This document shows, in pieces, positions 31,451 to 44,300 of a stretch of DNA of 64,000 nt. Below the pieces are notes generated by a model. That model was not told the origin of the DNA and made no database searches. It saw nothing but the letters and a program-made list of their open reading frames with translations. The DNA is taken from the NCBI GenBank assembly GCA_020796225.1, contig CM036754.1, positions 13,903,867-13,967,866 on the forward strand. The letters run 5' to 3'. Source of the stretch: Arion vulgaris. Lineage: Eukaryota; Mollusca; Gastropoda; Stylommatophora; Arionidae. The first letter of the stretch is position 1, and every line of letters begins with the position of its first letter. The position numbers were made by a program, and so were the translations under genes.

Positions 31451-32404
31451 CTATCTACTCTAAAATGGGTACACTAACTTTCTGAGTTGGAAGGAAATTA
31501 TGAATTTGCTGGAGACAGATACTATGTGCTGTGCTGCTGATACTTTTACACACACAAGAACTGGGCACCTATGGGGGTGAAGAAACCATGAAATATCATC
31601 ATTCATTATCAATGCACATATTTTGTAAATATTCTGATTTTACAAAGACGAACAACACCCCCTCACTAGCATAATATATATTTCCTAAATTCACTGATTC
31701 ACTTCAACTCTGTGGAGTCGATACCGTTCAATTATGTGTTTTGAAGTTTCTGAGCTGAGTACACAATTATGTCTAACCACCTACACCTGACAGTGCGTGA
31801 GTGCTGAGAGTTACCAGATCTTCATTGTCATATGGCTGATAATGATATGGCATGAATGAAAATATACACATTAATACACTGTTGACTCACAACACAATCT
31901 GTAGTGTTATCACATGCAGAGAAAGACACGTTTTTATTTCCATATACTACATACTATATATCCTTCATATATCCTATATATCTCCACTGCCTTGTGGAGA
32001 GGGGCTCGGGAGAGCCAAAGGCTAGGGGAGTAAACCCTGATAAAAAATCTCCACTGCCTTGTGGGTCAGCACGGTAATGCAGAGGGCTAGAGGAGTAAAC
32101 CTTGACCAAAATCCGGGGGGAGGGACCCTAAGGCAGTTGATGGTTAAGTGTGTATTCCTTGCCATCTTCTGCAAACCCTGCTGGATTCCAAACGTGTAGA
32201 CTTTGTCTTTCCTTTGGATAAAACAGTAGGGTAGAGAGGGGTTTGTGCAAAATGGGCAAGGCACATTCTCCATATCAGCTGCCCAGGCTAGGCACAGGGC
32301 GTAGAGTCTTTTGAGAAGAGACTTATATATGAGCTGAACAACAAGAGAGAAAGCGAAAACTCAGAAGTTGTCACAGTAAAACACTTGCCAATTGACTGTC
32401 TGTA
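31451..32404. other. No gene; SINE-E-like tail at 31985-32130
   Basis: Two tandem blocks with CTCCACTGCCTTGTGG and GAGTAAACC match the body seen at 19790-19880. The rest is unrecognised. Confidence 0.45.
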
Positions 32405-32640
32405 AAGACGAAAAAGGGGCTGAGTGGTTAAGCCCTTTGCCTTGCGAGTCGAAGGTTGTGGGTTCGAATCCGGACCGAGGCCTTCTGTTCACGAGTGCAG
32501 TTTTTCCAGAGACCCTAGGATTGTTGCTGGAGCTACGGAGTTCGTGCTTTGTGCAATACTCTCGGCAGGTGGCGTGCGGAGAGGGACCGAGCCATATGGG
32601 GTAAAACCCGTGCAATGAAGTCAATCCTTCGGCTTTAAAA
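32405..32640 (+). mobile_element. SINE-B copy, full length
   Basis: The tRNA-derived head has GGGGCTGAGTGGTTAAGCCC (A box) and GGTTCGAATCC (B box at about 32460). The body has GACCCTAGGATTGTTGCTGG, GCAATACTCTCGGCAGGTGG and the end ATGGGGTAAAACCC...CTTCGGCTTTAAAACCC. The head resembles Ser/Leu tRNAs. Confidence 0.9.
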
Positions 32641-32904
32641 CCCTATATATATACATACTATATTCACATAATACATATGATCTCATCAAGCATCGCAGCG
32701 ATGGTAATTTTGTAAATTCAAATAATCACAATGATTAAAGTAAGTTAAGAGTTTAAACTGAGAGTGCGGATTGGCGGTAGTCACGGTTACTCGGGTTAGT
32801 GCCGTTAGGTTAGAATTGGAAGCCAGGACGGTCGGTCTGAGAAGGAAGGTCTGATCGCAAAATAATTCAGTTTATCTCATATCTGTAAAGAAATTTACCT
32901 TTAT
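32641..32904. other. No gene seen
   Basis: AT-rich, unremarkable sequence between SINE-B and the truncated LINE. Confidence 0.35.
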
Positions 32905-34085
32905 AAGACTGTGCAGTCTTTGTTGAGCAGAGGAACAAACAACGCAATATATACAATAAGAACAATAATGGAAAGATCAATAGAAATGAAGTTGGACTTG
33001 TACCTATGTTTCATAGACTACGCAAAAGCTTTCGATAAAGTAAAACATGGAGAAATAATCAGCATGTTAGAAAGTATAAATATTGATGGTAAAGATCTTA
33101 GACTGATCAAGAATTTGTACTGGCAACAAACCGCAGCCATTAGACTAGAGAGTAAGATTGGAATCTATCAGGCGATACAGTTAGGAGTACGACAAAGGTG
33201 CGTACTCTCACCAGACCTATTCAACTTATATAGCAAAACATCATGAGATCTATAGAAGAAAAGACAGGAATAGCAGTCGGTGGACAAAATATAAACAACC
33301 TAAGGTACGCTGATGACACAATTCTCATGGCTACAAATGAACACGATCTGCAAGACTTGATAGACATACTAGTGAGAGAAAGTGAAAAGAAAGGATTAAG
33401 CATGAATATAAAGAAAACAGAGGTTATGGTTGTCTCCAAGAAACAAGAAACACCAACATGCAATATCAAAATAAATAACACAACACTGAAACAAGTCCAT
33501 CGATTCAAGTATCTAGGAACATTCTTAACACCAGATGGAAGATGTACAACAGAGATTAGGAGTAGAATAGCTCAAACGAAAGCAGCTTTTATGAAAATGA
33601 AGAACACACTATGCGTGAACTCACTACCAATGACACTGCGAAAACGAGTACTCCAATGCTATATTGAACCAATTCTTGTGTATGGCAGCGAATCATGGAC
33701 ACTGAACAAACAATCAATACGATCATTGGAAGCCACAGAGATGTGGTTTTACAGAAGAATGTTGAGAATTCCATGGACAGCAAAGAAAACAAACGTGGAG
33801 GTTTTAAATCAGGCCTGCACACAAAGAAACCTTATCAAAAGAATAAGAATCCGACAATCAAGGTTCTTCGGGCATATAATGCGAAGAGAAAGTTTAGAAC
33901 ATTTCGTGACTACAGGTAAAATTCAGGGAAGGAGAGATCGTGGAAGACAGAGGAGAAGATGTTGGATGGCCTGACATCATGGTTCGACAAAATATCGACG
34001 TCAGAACTGATTACATGCACCAAGCAAAGAGAGTTGTGGAGAGACATGATCGCCTACGCCGGCAGGCATGGCACTTGATTGATTG
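32905..34085 (+). mobile_element. LINE with RT core, 5'-truncated
   Basis: Plus-strand frames 32911-33240 and 33243-33974 make up most of a reverse transcriptase. The first has [17 protein letters not shown] (motif A with catalytic Asp) and [10 protein letters not shown] (motif B). The second has LRYADDTILMA (motif C, the YADD active site), KKTEVMVVSK, FKYLGTFLTPDG, LVYGSESWTLNK and the C-terminal SRFFGHIMRRESLEHF. A one-base change at about 33235 separates the frames, and another near 33965 precedes the tail DGLTSWFDKIS. The endonuclease domain is missing: the copy starts abruptly within RT. It is the only fragment in the window that keeps all RT core motifs. Confidence 0.92.
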
Positions 34086-35030
34086 AGTTTACCATAATAC
34101 GGTTCTAGTATGCAAATATTTTACATTTAATGAATTGATAAGTGCTAAACTTTTCCAAGTCAACCATTTCTCAAAAAAGTAACTTATTATTAGTATTATT
34201 ACTTACTACACCACTATCACCGTATTGCTCAAATGACCCCCATGTAATTCAGCAAGAGTAGTCTCACCACTTCCGCAATAATTCCTCCGTACAATCAAAA
34301 TTGCGTACTTTCCATTATTAAATGTGAAAAGATGCGTCTCCGAAAGGTCACAAACAACAGAAAGATGCAGTAATATTTACCAGAGGGAAGGTTTGAACAA
34401 AACCTGCTGTAAATGTATCCACCCCCAGAAAAAAGTAATAAAACCACAGGGAATTAAATTATTTGACCACCTAGTAATTATACACCCAGCCCAGACGCAT
34501 GTGTCTCTAAAGCCGTATACTGCAGTACATCGGGGTAGAAGGCGAGAAGAAGATTAAATAAACAAATGATGGATATATTGGGCATTGGGTACTGTAGTTG
34601 TATAATCATGTCAAAAGATGCATAAATCCATTACTCAAAAGACATCAGAGAAACACACAATAAATACAGAAGAAGACTATGAGACTGTGCTTCTATAACA
34701 GTAGAAGTTGGCCGATAAAGGAGTTATAACTTTTGAAAAAGCCATGTTAAAAAAAATTTGGTATTATTTTGTTGATTTAAAATGAAAATCGTGGCATATC
34801 CTTTACATAACTTATGGTGGTGGGGAAGAAATAGGGAGGGGGTAGGTTTATCATTCCGACGAAGCATGCGTGCATTATTTTCTCGACATAATTCGTCGAA
34901 GTCACATTTGTACGTAGACGAGCTCTCACATAAAATAAAACAACTTATATATGACTTGTTTGTTTACATTCAATATGGAACCGCCCTCCGAGAAAACGTG
35001 TCTGTTAGTGTAAAATTTCAACTCTGTGAT
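34086..35030. other. Upstream region of ERMARD; SINE-D remnant
   Basis: No coding evidence. A fragment of SINE-D (ATCGTGGCATATCCTTTACA) lies at 34788-34807. An open frame entering from 34782 belongs partly to this remnant. The ERMARD promoter should be between here and 35030, but I recognise no core element. Confidence 0.45.
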
Positions 35031-35325
35031 ATGGCGTGCGGACGCTTTCCTAACAATATTGTTCAGTCTTTATTGGCAGCAAGCCAGACTTCATCAGCTC
35101 TAAGTCCGAAAGTTAGACATTTACTTTGTGAAGTTGGTTTGCAAGATTTTTCATCAAATGGTTATAATTTTGCAAATCTAAATAATCGCAATGATGCAAC
35201 ATTGAGGGAGGATGAAGACAGTCAAGCAACATTTATGAAGATTACAATAAATCCTGGATATGACGATGTTGCTTGTAGTCAAGGCTTTATTCAGTTCAAT
35301 CAGTGTGCGGATATGCTGCCAAACT
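35031..35325 (+). CDS. ERMARD: ERMARD exon 1
   Basis: Start chosen at ATG 35031 (GATATGGCG), giving MACGRFPNNIVQSLL and then ALSPKVRHLLCEVGLQDF, which matches the human N-terminus (CLSPSVYDIICNLGF). The open frame upstream is not conserved. Donor GTGAGT at 35326, phase 1. Confidence 0.85.
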
Positions 35326-38300
35326 GTGAGTAAAATATTTGAGCAGACTTTGCACTATGTAATATATCTATTATCTAGTTTAGTCGTCGGATCATCATCA
35401 CGGCACGTCGAACCAATAATTGGTTACCAATTAGTCCATCATAAGTACTCCGATCTCCCCCTCAGTATGTCTCTCAGCGTGTGACGACTAACAACCCCGG
35501 TACTTTGTTGGTTTCCTACTCTTCTGTGGCTACCAGCATAGCGTTCTTGTCTAGCTACACGACACTTGACTTGGAGTTCTTGTAGTCTGGTTAGTGTTGT
35601 AGATTCACCACTATTACTTGAATCATGTACACGTCCTCTCTCCCTTAAGGAAATTTATAATATCAGCCTGGTCCATTTGCTCGCCCGCTTTGTACAGCAG
35701 CCATACCTGCAAGCCTATCCGCACGTTCATTCCCACATACACTGACATGCCCTGGCACAAAAATAAAACTGATCTTTGTCAGTTTAGACCTCCCAGCAAC
35801 TCCATCCAATGTCTCCTAGCCCATCCTGTTTCAATCTTCCTGAGCATACTCATTGAGGTGAGTCACTGAGAAAACATGCATGGATAAAAGTCTGTGATTC
35901 CAGCCAAACCATCGCTTTAGTAACCACCATGATTTCATAGTGAGACTGCTCATAGTCACGGCAGAACCACCACTGTCTTCCTTCACAACATCCCCTCCGA
36001 CCTGAGCAGTGAAAGCCCACGAGCTCTGCACATATCGAATCACCGAACCATCCGTATAAATGATTACATCATTCTCAGATGAGTTCTCAAAAATTAATAC
36101 CTGAACTTCTGCCTCTGGGACAAGTGGGTTGACTTGTCGGCATTCTTTATCAAGTTTGATGCATATGTTATATATTGGCAGCTTTTGAGACAACGACATC
36201 GAGCATGACTATGGAGATCACCGCTGCCTCCAGGGCTTTGTCATGGGTGGCTGAGCAACAGGTTACTCATACGATCATCATATCAGACTCGATGAATATG
36301 CTTCAACTGATTGAATCTGGAAGTATGCGTGTGGAATGGGTGGACATCATTCAGAGATCACATCTCAAGAAAATGACTTGGCTGTACACGCCTGGACATG
36401 CTGGAGTGCGGGGTACGAGCGTGCTGACTCTCTTGCAAACAGTGCCCCGACTCAAGTGGGCAGAAGCATGGACAGAGCCGATATCATCAATGACGTACGC
36501 TCTCAATTGTGTGACATGGGCGGGTCTCAGACACTGGAGCGAGTTCGAGAATTAGGCGTTAAGTTTGGACATGCCAGACAGTGTCGTCTTCGTGGTAGAG
36601 AGAGAAGATATAGTAATCAACTTCTCATGGGTACTGTGAGCAAATGGACTTTGGGATGGCTGCTGCAACGGAGGACAGAGCACGAATGGGAAAGCCCAAT
36701 GTGCCATGATGTCGATTGCATAACATAACATTGTCAGGTTTAGTCCAATTTGAAGATCAAAAGAAGACTACATTTCTTTGTTATTTCATAGTTCATATTT
36801 TATTTTTCTTGGAGGGAAAAATGTTTATATAAATGTATCATATTAAGTTCAGCATCTTTTCTTTTTATTGGCTTCTGGGATAACTTTTCTGAAAACATAA
36901 ATCATATTTGCTGTAATATATTCTCAACATACATTTTATATTAAAGTATCAATCTCTGATATAAATTCTTCATGTTATTTAAAAATTACATATTGGATCT
37001 TGACTTTAATCTAATCAATTTCCTGAAGTTCAGTAGTAATTGGAGACTGAGCAGTCCTGAAGTATGTTTTCAGGAGTCTGGTTTCACAGGGACATTAATT
37101 TGTGTAGGGAGTCCTGAGTCTGTATAAATGACCTGGTAGTCTGCAGCAGCCGGTTCTCATGCGAAACAAGGTGATGTGCTGTGTCTTTGAAGGTGGTGAA
37201 TTGTGCCAGATCTGTCACCTACATCCATAAGCTTCTTCCACCTTGCATGAAGTGTGTTGGTTGGAGTTTATGGTTTTAGCTTTGTTGTAGAACAGAGAAT
37301 GGCCGAGTTGTTCCATTCGACCACCAGCTCTCTTGCTTCCTGTGATAACACAATAGAAGAGTAGCCACTGAAGGGCAATAATTGAAGATTTTAAAATATT
37401 GTGCAGCTTCATTCTAATTTCATGCAGGTGGTGTTTGTTTCTGTTTTTCGGTATTTACTTGTTGGTATCTGCAGTGGGTAAATAAGAATACCTTGGCTGG
37501 TGGTTGTTGATTTGATCATGTAAAGATACACGATGCTTGTAATAGTCACAGCCTCTGCTCTAAAATTGAAGATCTTCCCAGTTAACTAAGGTTTGCAGAG
37601 AGTTCTCCTATTTGTTAATCTTCCAACAACGCAGCCATCTCCATTCTTTACTGCTTCCTATGCAGATACATCTGAATGTGCATGTACCCATTCACCGTAG
37701 TTGTATATTCCTTCAGTCATTTACAGCACCCATTGCCAAACCCTTCACATAAGTGGTTTTCAGAGCACAACCAGCTAGCTCTCCAAAGAAGTAAGGTTGT
37801 GGTTCAAATTCTGTGTTTGGTAAATTGATTTTCCTGAGGTCTTAATACTTGTTTACTATCAATTTATTTAATATATCTTCTTCTTCAGCGATCTCTGGTC
37901 ATGCGCTTAATTTACTGTGGACCACAAACTGGGCAGACAGCTTCAGGTCTGTCAGGTTTCCCCAAAGCTTAGTTTTCAGGTCGACTGGGTGTGGCCACAT
38001 GTTGCTTCTCAGCTCACACAGAAGTATATTTAATATATACATTAGCTGCGGTGCACTACACGGACCTCTGTGTGAGCTACAAAAGACAGTGCAGTTCATA
38101 CAAGAGACAACATTGAATATATAGACATATTTCAAGCGAACGAAAGGAAGGAGCTGCGGTGCTTCCCTTGAGGTTCTTGAAACTTTTTATTCACTAAACA
38201 CTTGATTAACATGTTCTTAATGTCTGCTTCTAGCAACGGAACTGTCAATGGAGGAGTACTATATTAGATCTGTAGCTGCCATTGCTGGAACTTTTAGACA

Positions 38301-41300
38301 GGCACAGTGTCTTCTGGACAATTTGTCATGTGAGGAATTTTGGAAAACATATAGAGACTACTTTGTGTGGACTAAAAATCCAGAGGTGATTCAATATAAT
38401 TTTTCATATTGTAATGGTAATTTCTTAACCCGTAAATGTTCTGCTAGTAAGAATATTTCATTTATAAATGTGAAATTACATGACTCAATGAACTGGCCGT
38501 TATTGTTGATTAATTATGCATTTAAATGTATATAATATATGTTAGCTAATGCAAAACATATTATAATTTCATAAATAATTTTTTTTAAAAATGTTTAAGA
38601 TGTATAATCTTGTTGATTAAAGCATGATTTTTTTGTTCTTCTTCTTCTGTGTTCGCCTGCTATGAATTCATGCATAATCAGGGAGCCTGATATGTCGCTT
38701 CTGACTGATTTTTGCATGAATGCCTACTTACCATTTCTATGGCGTTCATAGCCATTCAGGCAAACTTCAGAGGTAAAAGCATGCTTTTATTACACCAACA
38801 TTTCTGATTGTGCCGCATTTTTGGGTAATCTCTACAGGTGGGTTTTCACTTGCTCTTGCCAAAAATCACACATTTGCTTATAAAATGACATCTAATGACC
38901 CAGATTACTGTCCTGATGAAGACTATAAGTGTTAGTTCTATATGGGCTGCTTACTAGACCAGTTTTGCATCATTTTCTCTTATTTATTTATTATTTATTA
39001 ATTTGTGTCTTCAGAATATGGAAATATTTATAAGTTACAAATATCCTGATTACTGCTTATATATTGTCCAAACAACTTCATTTTAAAAATATATTGTGTA
39101 AATATGAAGGTACTAAGAGACTGTGTTAATAGTTTTCATGATATATTTCATACCTTTTTTCCTTCTTTGTGACTATAATTATTTGAAATTTGTAGGAAAG
39201 TCTATTTTTAGCATCACCAAAATTAGGTCAGTGATATCACATATTACATCACACTGATATTAAAACCACTTATCTTGATAGTCCATTCAATGAGTATTCC
39301 AACCATACATTACATGCCTATTTTTAATGCAAGGAATATATATGGCTGCTAGTAATAGAGCAGGTCATCAAAAATAAAAAAAAAACTTTTAAAACCCATG
39401 AACGTTCAAGAGTTAACTTATAGTTCTTTAGGAACATGAAGTGTTAGATACCTCACAGTACTAGGCTTTAACATTTGGTGATAAGATAACCAGTTCTCTT
39501 CCTTGCTAACTTTCATTTCCTAAAATCAGGCAGGTATTTATTTTTTCAGTTTCTTCAACTGGATTATACCAGTCAGGAAACTAATCTTTTCTCTTGCAAA
39601 GCAAGTACTTGAATTACTTGATCACTCTGTCCATCTGACCATTTGGCTGCTTCATCACTCAAAGGATTTGACTGTTCCAGCACTCTACTAACTTGGCCAC
39701 TCCAGCAATCAACTGACTTGCTGCTGCATCGCTCTAATGACTTGACCACTCTAACTACTTGACTTCTCCAGCACTTTAATCACTTGCCATCTTCAGTGCT
39801 CTAACCACTTGGCTGCTCAATCACTCTAACTAATTGACTGATCTAACACTCCAATCACTTGACTCTTCTAGCACTAACTGCTTCACTTCTCTAACCACTT
39901 GGCCACTCTAGAACTAACCATCTACCACTCCATCACTCTAACCACTTGACTGCTCCTGCACTCTAACAACTTCAGCACTCTAACCACTTGACTGCTCTTT
40001 CACGCTAACAACTTCAGCACTCTAACCACTTGACTGCTCCTTCACTCTAACAACTTCAGCGCTCTAACTACTTGACTGATCCAGCACTCTAACCACTTTA
40101 CTACTTCACTTCTCTAACCACTTGGCCGCTCCATCACTATAACCCCTTAGGGTATGTGGGTCTCTGTGGCTGAGTGGTTACGACCTTTGCCTTGCGAGTC
40201 GAAGGTCATGGGTTCGAATCCGGACCGTGCCGTTCTGTTCCCAAGTGTAGTTTTTCCAGAGACCCTAGGATTTTTGCAGGAGCTATGGAGTTCATGCTTT
40301 GTGCAATACTCTCGGCAGGTGACGTGCCATTTCTACGGAGATGGACCAAGCCATATGGGTAAAACCCGGTGCAATGAAGTAAATCCTTCGGCTTTAACCC
40401 CCATCCTTTAAAACCCCTTGGCCACTCCATCACTTGAACCCGTGGCTACTCCATCACCATAACTCCATGACTGCTCCATAACTCTGACCACTTCACTGCT
40501 CTAACCACTTGACCACATCACTGTTCTAACCACTTGGCCACTCTATCACTCTAACTACTTGACCACTTCACGGCTTTAACCACTTGACTTCATGTAGCAC
40601 ACTAACCACTTGGTCACTCTATCATTCTAACTGCTAGACTAGTTTACTGCTCTAACCACTTGACCACTTCACTGTTCTAACCACTTGGTCACTCTATCAC
40701 TCTAACTACTTGACCACTTCACTGCTCTAACCACTTGACATCTTCTAGCACCTTAACCACTTGACCACTCTCACTCTAACTACTTGACCACCTCACTGCT
40801 CTAACCACTTGACTTCTTGTAGCACCCTAACCACTTGACTACTATCACTCTAACTACCTGACCACCTCACTGCTCTAACCATTTGACCACTCTGTCACTC
40901 TAACTACCTGACCACCTCACTGCTCCAACCACTTGCCACTCTATCACTCTAACTACCTGACCACCTCACTGCTCTGACTACTTGTAGCACCCTAACCACT
41001 TGCCCACTCTATCACTCTAACTACCTGACCACCTCACTGCTCTAACTACTTGACTACTTGTAGCACCCTAACCACTTGGCCACTCTATCACTCTAACTAC
41101 CTGACCACCTCACTGCTCTAACTACTTGACCACCTCACTGCTTTAACTACTTGACAACTTGTAACACCCTAACCACTTGACCACATCAGTGCTCTAACCA
41201 ATGTATATTTATATCTTCAGTTGTTTCAGGAATGTTTTCAACTACTTACAAATAAAAATGGTGCTGATGATCAACTGTCATTGCTGTTACTATGTTCTGG

Positions 41301-44300
41301 ACTGGAACGGGCTTTAGGAGCGTCAGTATAACCTAACTACATTGTGTCATGTGTTCTTGTGGTCATTTATCATCTGTGTCATGTGTTGCCATTTATCAAG
41401 TGTGTGTGTCTTGTATCATTTGTGTTCTTGTTGAAATTTATTCTGCATGTCTTGTTTCCATTTATCGTGTGCCCACTGTTGACATTTCTATTGTTCTACT
41501 GTATAGTGTTTGCATCAAGACTTCTAATATCTATATTTAATTAAGCAAAGAATGAATGATTGAATCTCATCTCAAATTTCATTTGTTTTATTGTTCTGTT
41601 TAGTTAACTTTCCATGGTGCATAAACTAAAATTCATGAATCATACCATCCAATGATGAAGTCTGTAATGTTTCAGCTGTATTTGCTGCGAGGCCAGCAGT
41701 GTCCAAGAATGTTTAAAGATCTCCTTTCTACCCAAGAACTAGGGGATATACTGGGATATGATGCAGTGAGTAATGTTTTCACAGAAAATAAATGTTTTAT
41801 ATTTGAAAATATACATGTAATATTAATAGGGGTCTCTGTGGTTAAACACTTGCCTTGTGTTCCAAAGGTCATGGTTGGAATCCAAACTGGACAGTTCTGT
41901 TCACAAGTGCATTTTCCCCAGAAACCCCTAGTTATGGTATGTTATGCGATCGACGTCACAGCACATTGGGCATTTCCATGCATGCTCTGTCCTCCGCTGG
42001 AGCAGCCATCCTAAAGTACATTTGCTCACCGCACCCATGAGAAGGGGATTAGTATACTTTCTCTCTCTACCACGAAGACTACACTGTCTGGCATGTCCAA
42101 ACTTAACTCCTAACGTTCGCACTCTTTCCAGTGTCCAAGACTCACCCACATCAAATAAATGAGAGCGTACCACATTGACAATATCGACTGTTCATAATTC
42201 TGCCCGCTTGAGTCTGGGCATTATTTGCAAGAAAGTGAGCATGCTCATTACCCTGCACTCCAGCATGGCCAGGTGTGTACAGCCAATTAATTTTCTTGAG
42301 ATGTGATCTCCGAATGCTGTCCATTCATTCCATATGTAGACTTCTAGATTCATTCCTCTGAAGCATATTCATCGAGTCTGATATGATAATTGTATGGGTT
42401 ACCTGTTGCTCAGCCACCAATGAGAAAGCCATGGAGGCAGTGGTGATATCCTTAGTCATGTTCGATGTTGTTGTTTCGAAACTGCTGCAGTCCTCATGAA
42501 GTGTGCTACTGTTTTATTGTGCTGAATAAGCCCACGATGTTCTGGTTCTGTGTCTGACAGAGCTATCGGTGTAAATAATTATATCACCTGGATGGGAGTG
42601 CTGATCTATGCATGAAAGAATCTCTGCATTGGCGACACCAGAGGCCCATTCCCTACAAGTGTACTGACAACCCTAGAGTAATCAATCATACCCTCTGATA
42701 GAGACCCCTAGGATTGTTACAGGAGTTACAGAGTTTGTGTTTTATGCAATACTCTCGGCAGGCGGTGTACAATTTCTGCAGCAGAGAGGAACTGAGCTAT
42801 ATGGGGTTGAACTCTGTGCAATGAAGTCAATTCTTTGGCTTTAGAACCTTGAGATATTATCTTCATGTGAACGTTCATCATCTTATTATGCAACATGTTC
42901 ATTAATTTGTTCAGAGCACTGGTTGACTGGTTAAACGCATGTCACATAGTACCAGTTATGTGGTTACTAGTCAGTGTCACAGGGTACCAGACACTAATTA
43001 GGATCAATGTCACAGAGTACTGTATCTTGGCTCTGCCATCACTGACAACCTCTTCTTGGCAGTTCATCTTCTTCTTCTTTGCATTCGTTCTTTCGACCAA
43101 TTTTAATCACTCTTTGTGATATGTTTGATCTTTGCCAAGACGTGTATACGTTGCATTTTGGTTTGGTAGGCCTCTAAGGCAGTTCATGAGGGTTGTGTTT
43201 GTCTGTACTGATCTAATTTTCCTACAGATTTATGAATACAATCCTTAAATCTTACTGCATGTTTACCATCTGTTTCAGATAAAAGTCTTGCAGCTTGTCA
43301 TAGGTCCACCCATGTCAATGAATATCCGCAATGTTTCATGGCATGGCTTTCTTTCAGAAAATGAGCTGCCACGAAGGTTTGTAAATATCATCAGTAGAAC
43401 CAGGGTTCATCAGACAAGATATTCATAAATATTATAATTATAAATAGGCTAATCTTTGCATAAATTTATTGTTTGCATTGAAGTTGTTGATGTCTGTGTT
43501 CCATATTGAAGTACGGGTGTGCATTTTGGGAGGGGTTCTATGTAGGAAGGTGACCTTGAATAAAAAAGCATACAGAAATTGGATGTGCTGGCCTACGGGC
43601 AGTGGCGGCTCGTCATTAAGGGCCAGTTGGGCGGGCCCCACCAAAAATAATGTGTAACGTGTATTTATTAGTTAATAAATTAAAGCATAACCTAACCAAA
43701 AACCATGATTTTTCCCGAAAATTTGAGTCAGGTCCCACCAACATAAAGGATCACGAGCCGCCACTGCTTACTGGGGATTGTTGTAATGTGTAGGGGCTGT
43801 GATGCTGTAATATGTAGTGGTTACGATACTGTTGTAATGTGTAGGGGCTGTGATGCTGTAATATGTAGTGGTTATGATACTGTTGTAATGTGTAGGGGCT
43901 GTGATGCTGTAATATGTAGTGGTTATGATACTGTTGTAATGTGTAGGGACTGTTATGCTGTAATATGTAGTGGTTACGATACTGTTGTAATGTGTAGGGG
44001 CTGTGATGCTATAATATGTAGTGGTTACGATACTGTTGTAATGTATAGGGGTTTAAAAGATCTAAAGGCAAAGGAATGACTTCATTGCACAGGATCCCCC
44101 CCATATGACTCCGTCCTTCTTAACAGAAATGGCAAGCCACCTGCCAAGAGTGTTGGACAAAGCACAGACTTTGTAGCTCCAGAAACAATCCTAGGGATCT
44201 CTGGAAAAAATGCACATGTGAACTGAGCGCGTGAATCCACAACCTTCTGAATGCAGCACCAAAATTTTTGCCACAGACACCCAACATGTCTAGTGGTTGT

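Noticed and set aside
34782..35030. Longer N-terminus for ERMARD from an upstream ATG
   Set aside because: The first part is a SINE-D remnant and has no likeness to the family; the ATG at 35031 gives the conserved N-terminus.
36336..36728. Independent gene of 130 residues
   Set aside because: It is the C-terminal part of the RNase H LINE after a frameshift, with copies at 9862 and 41932.
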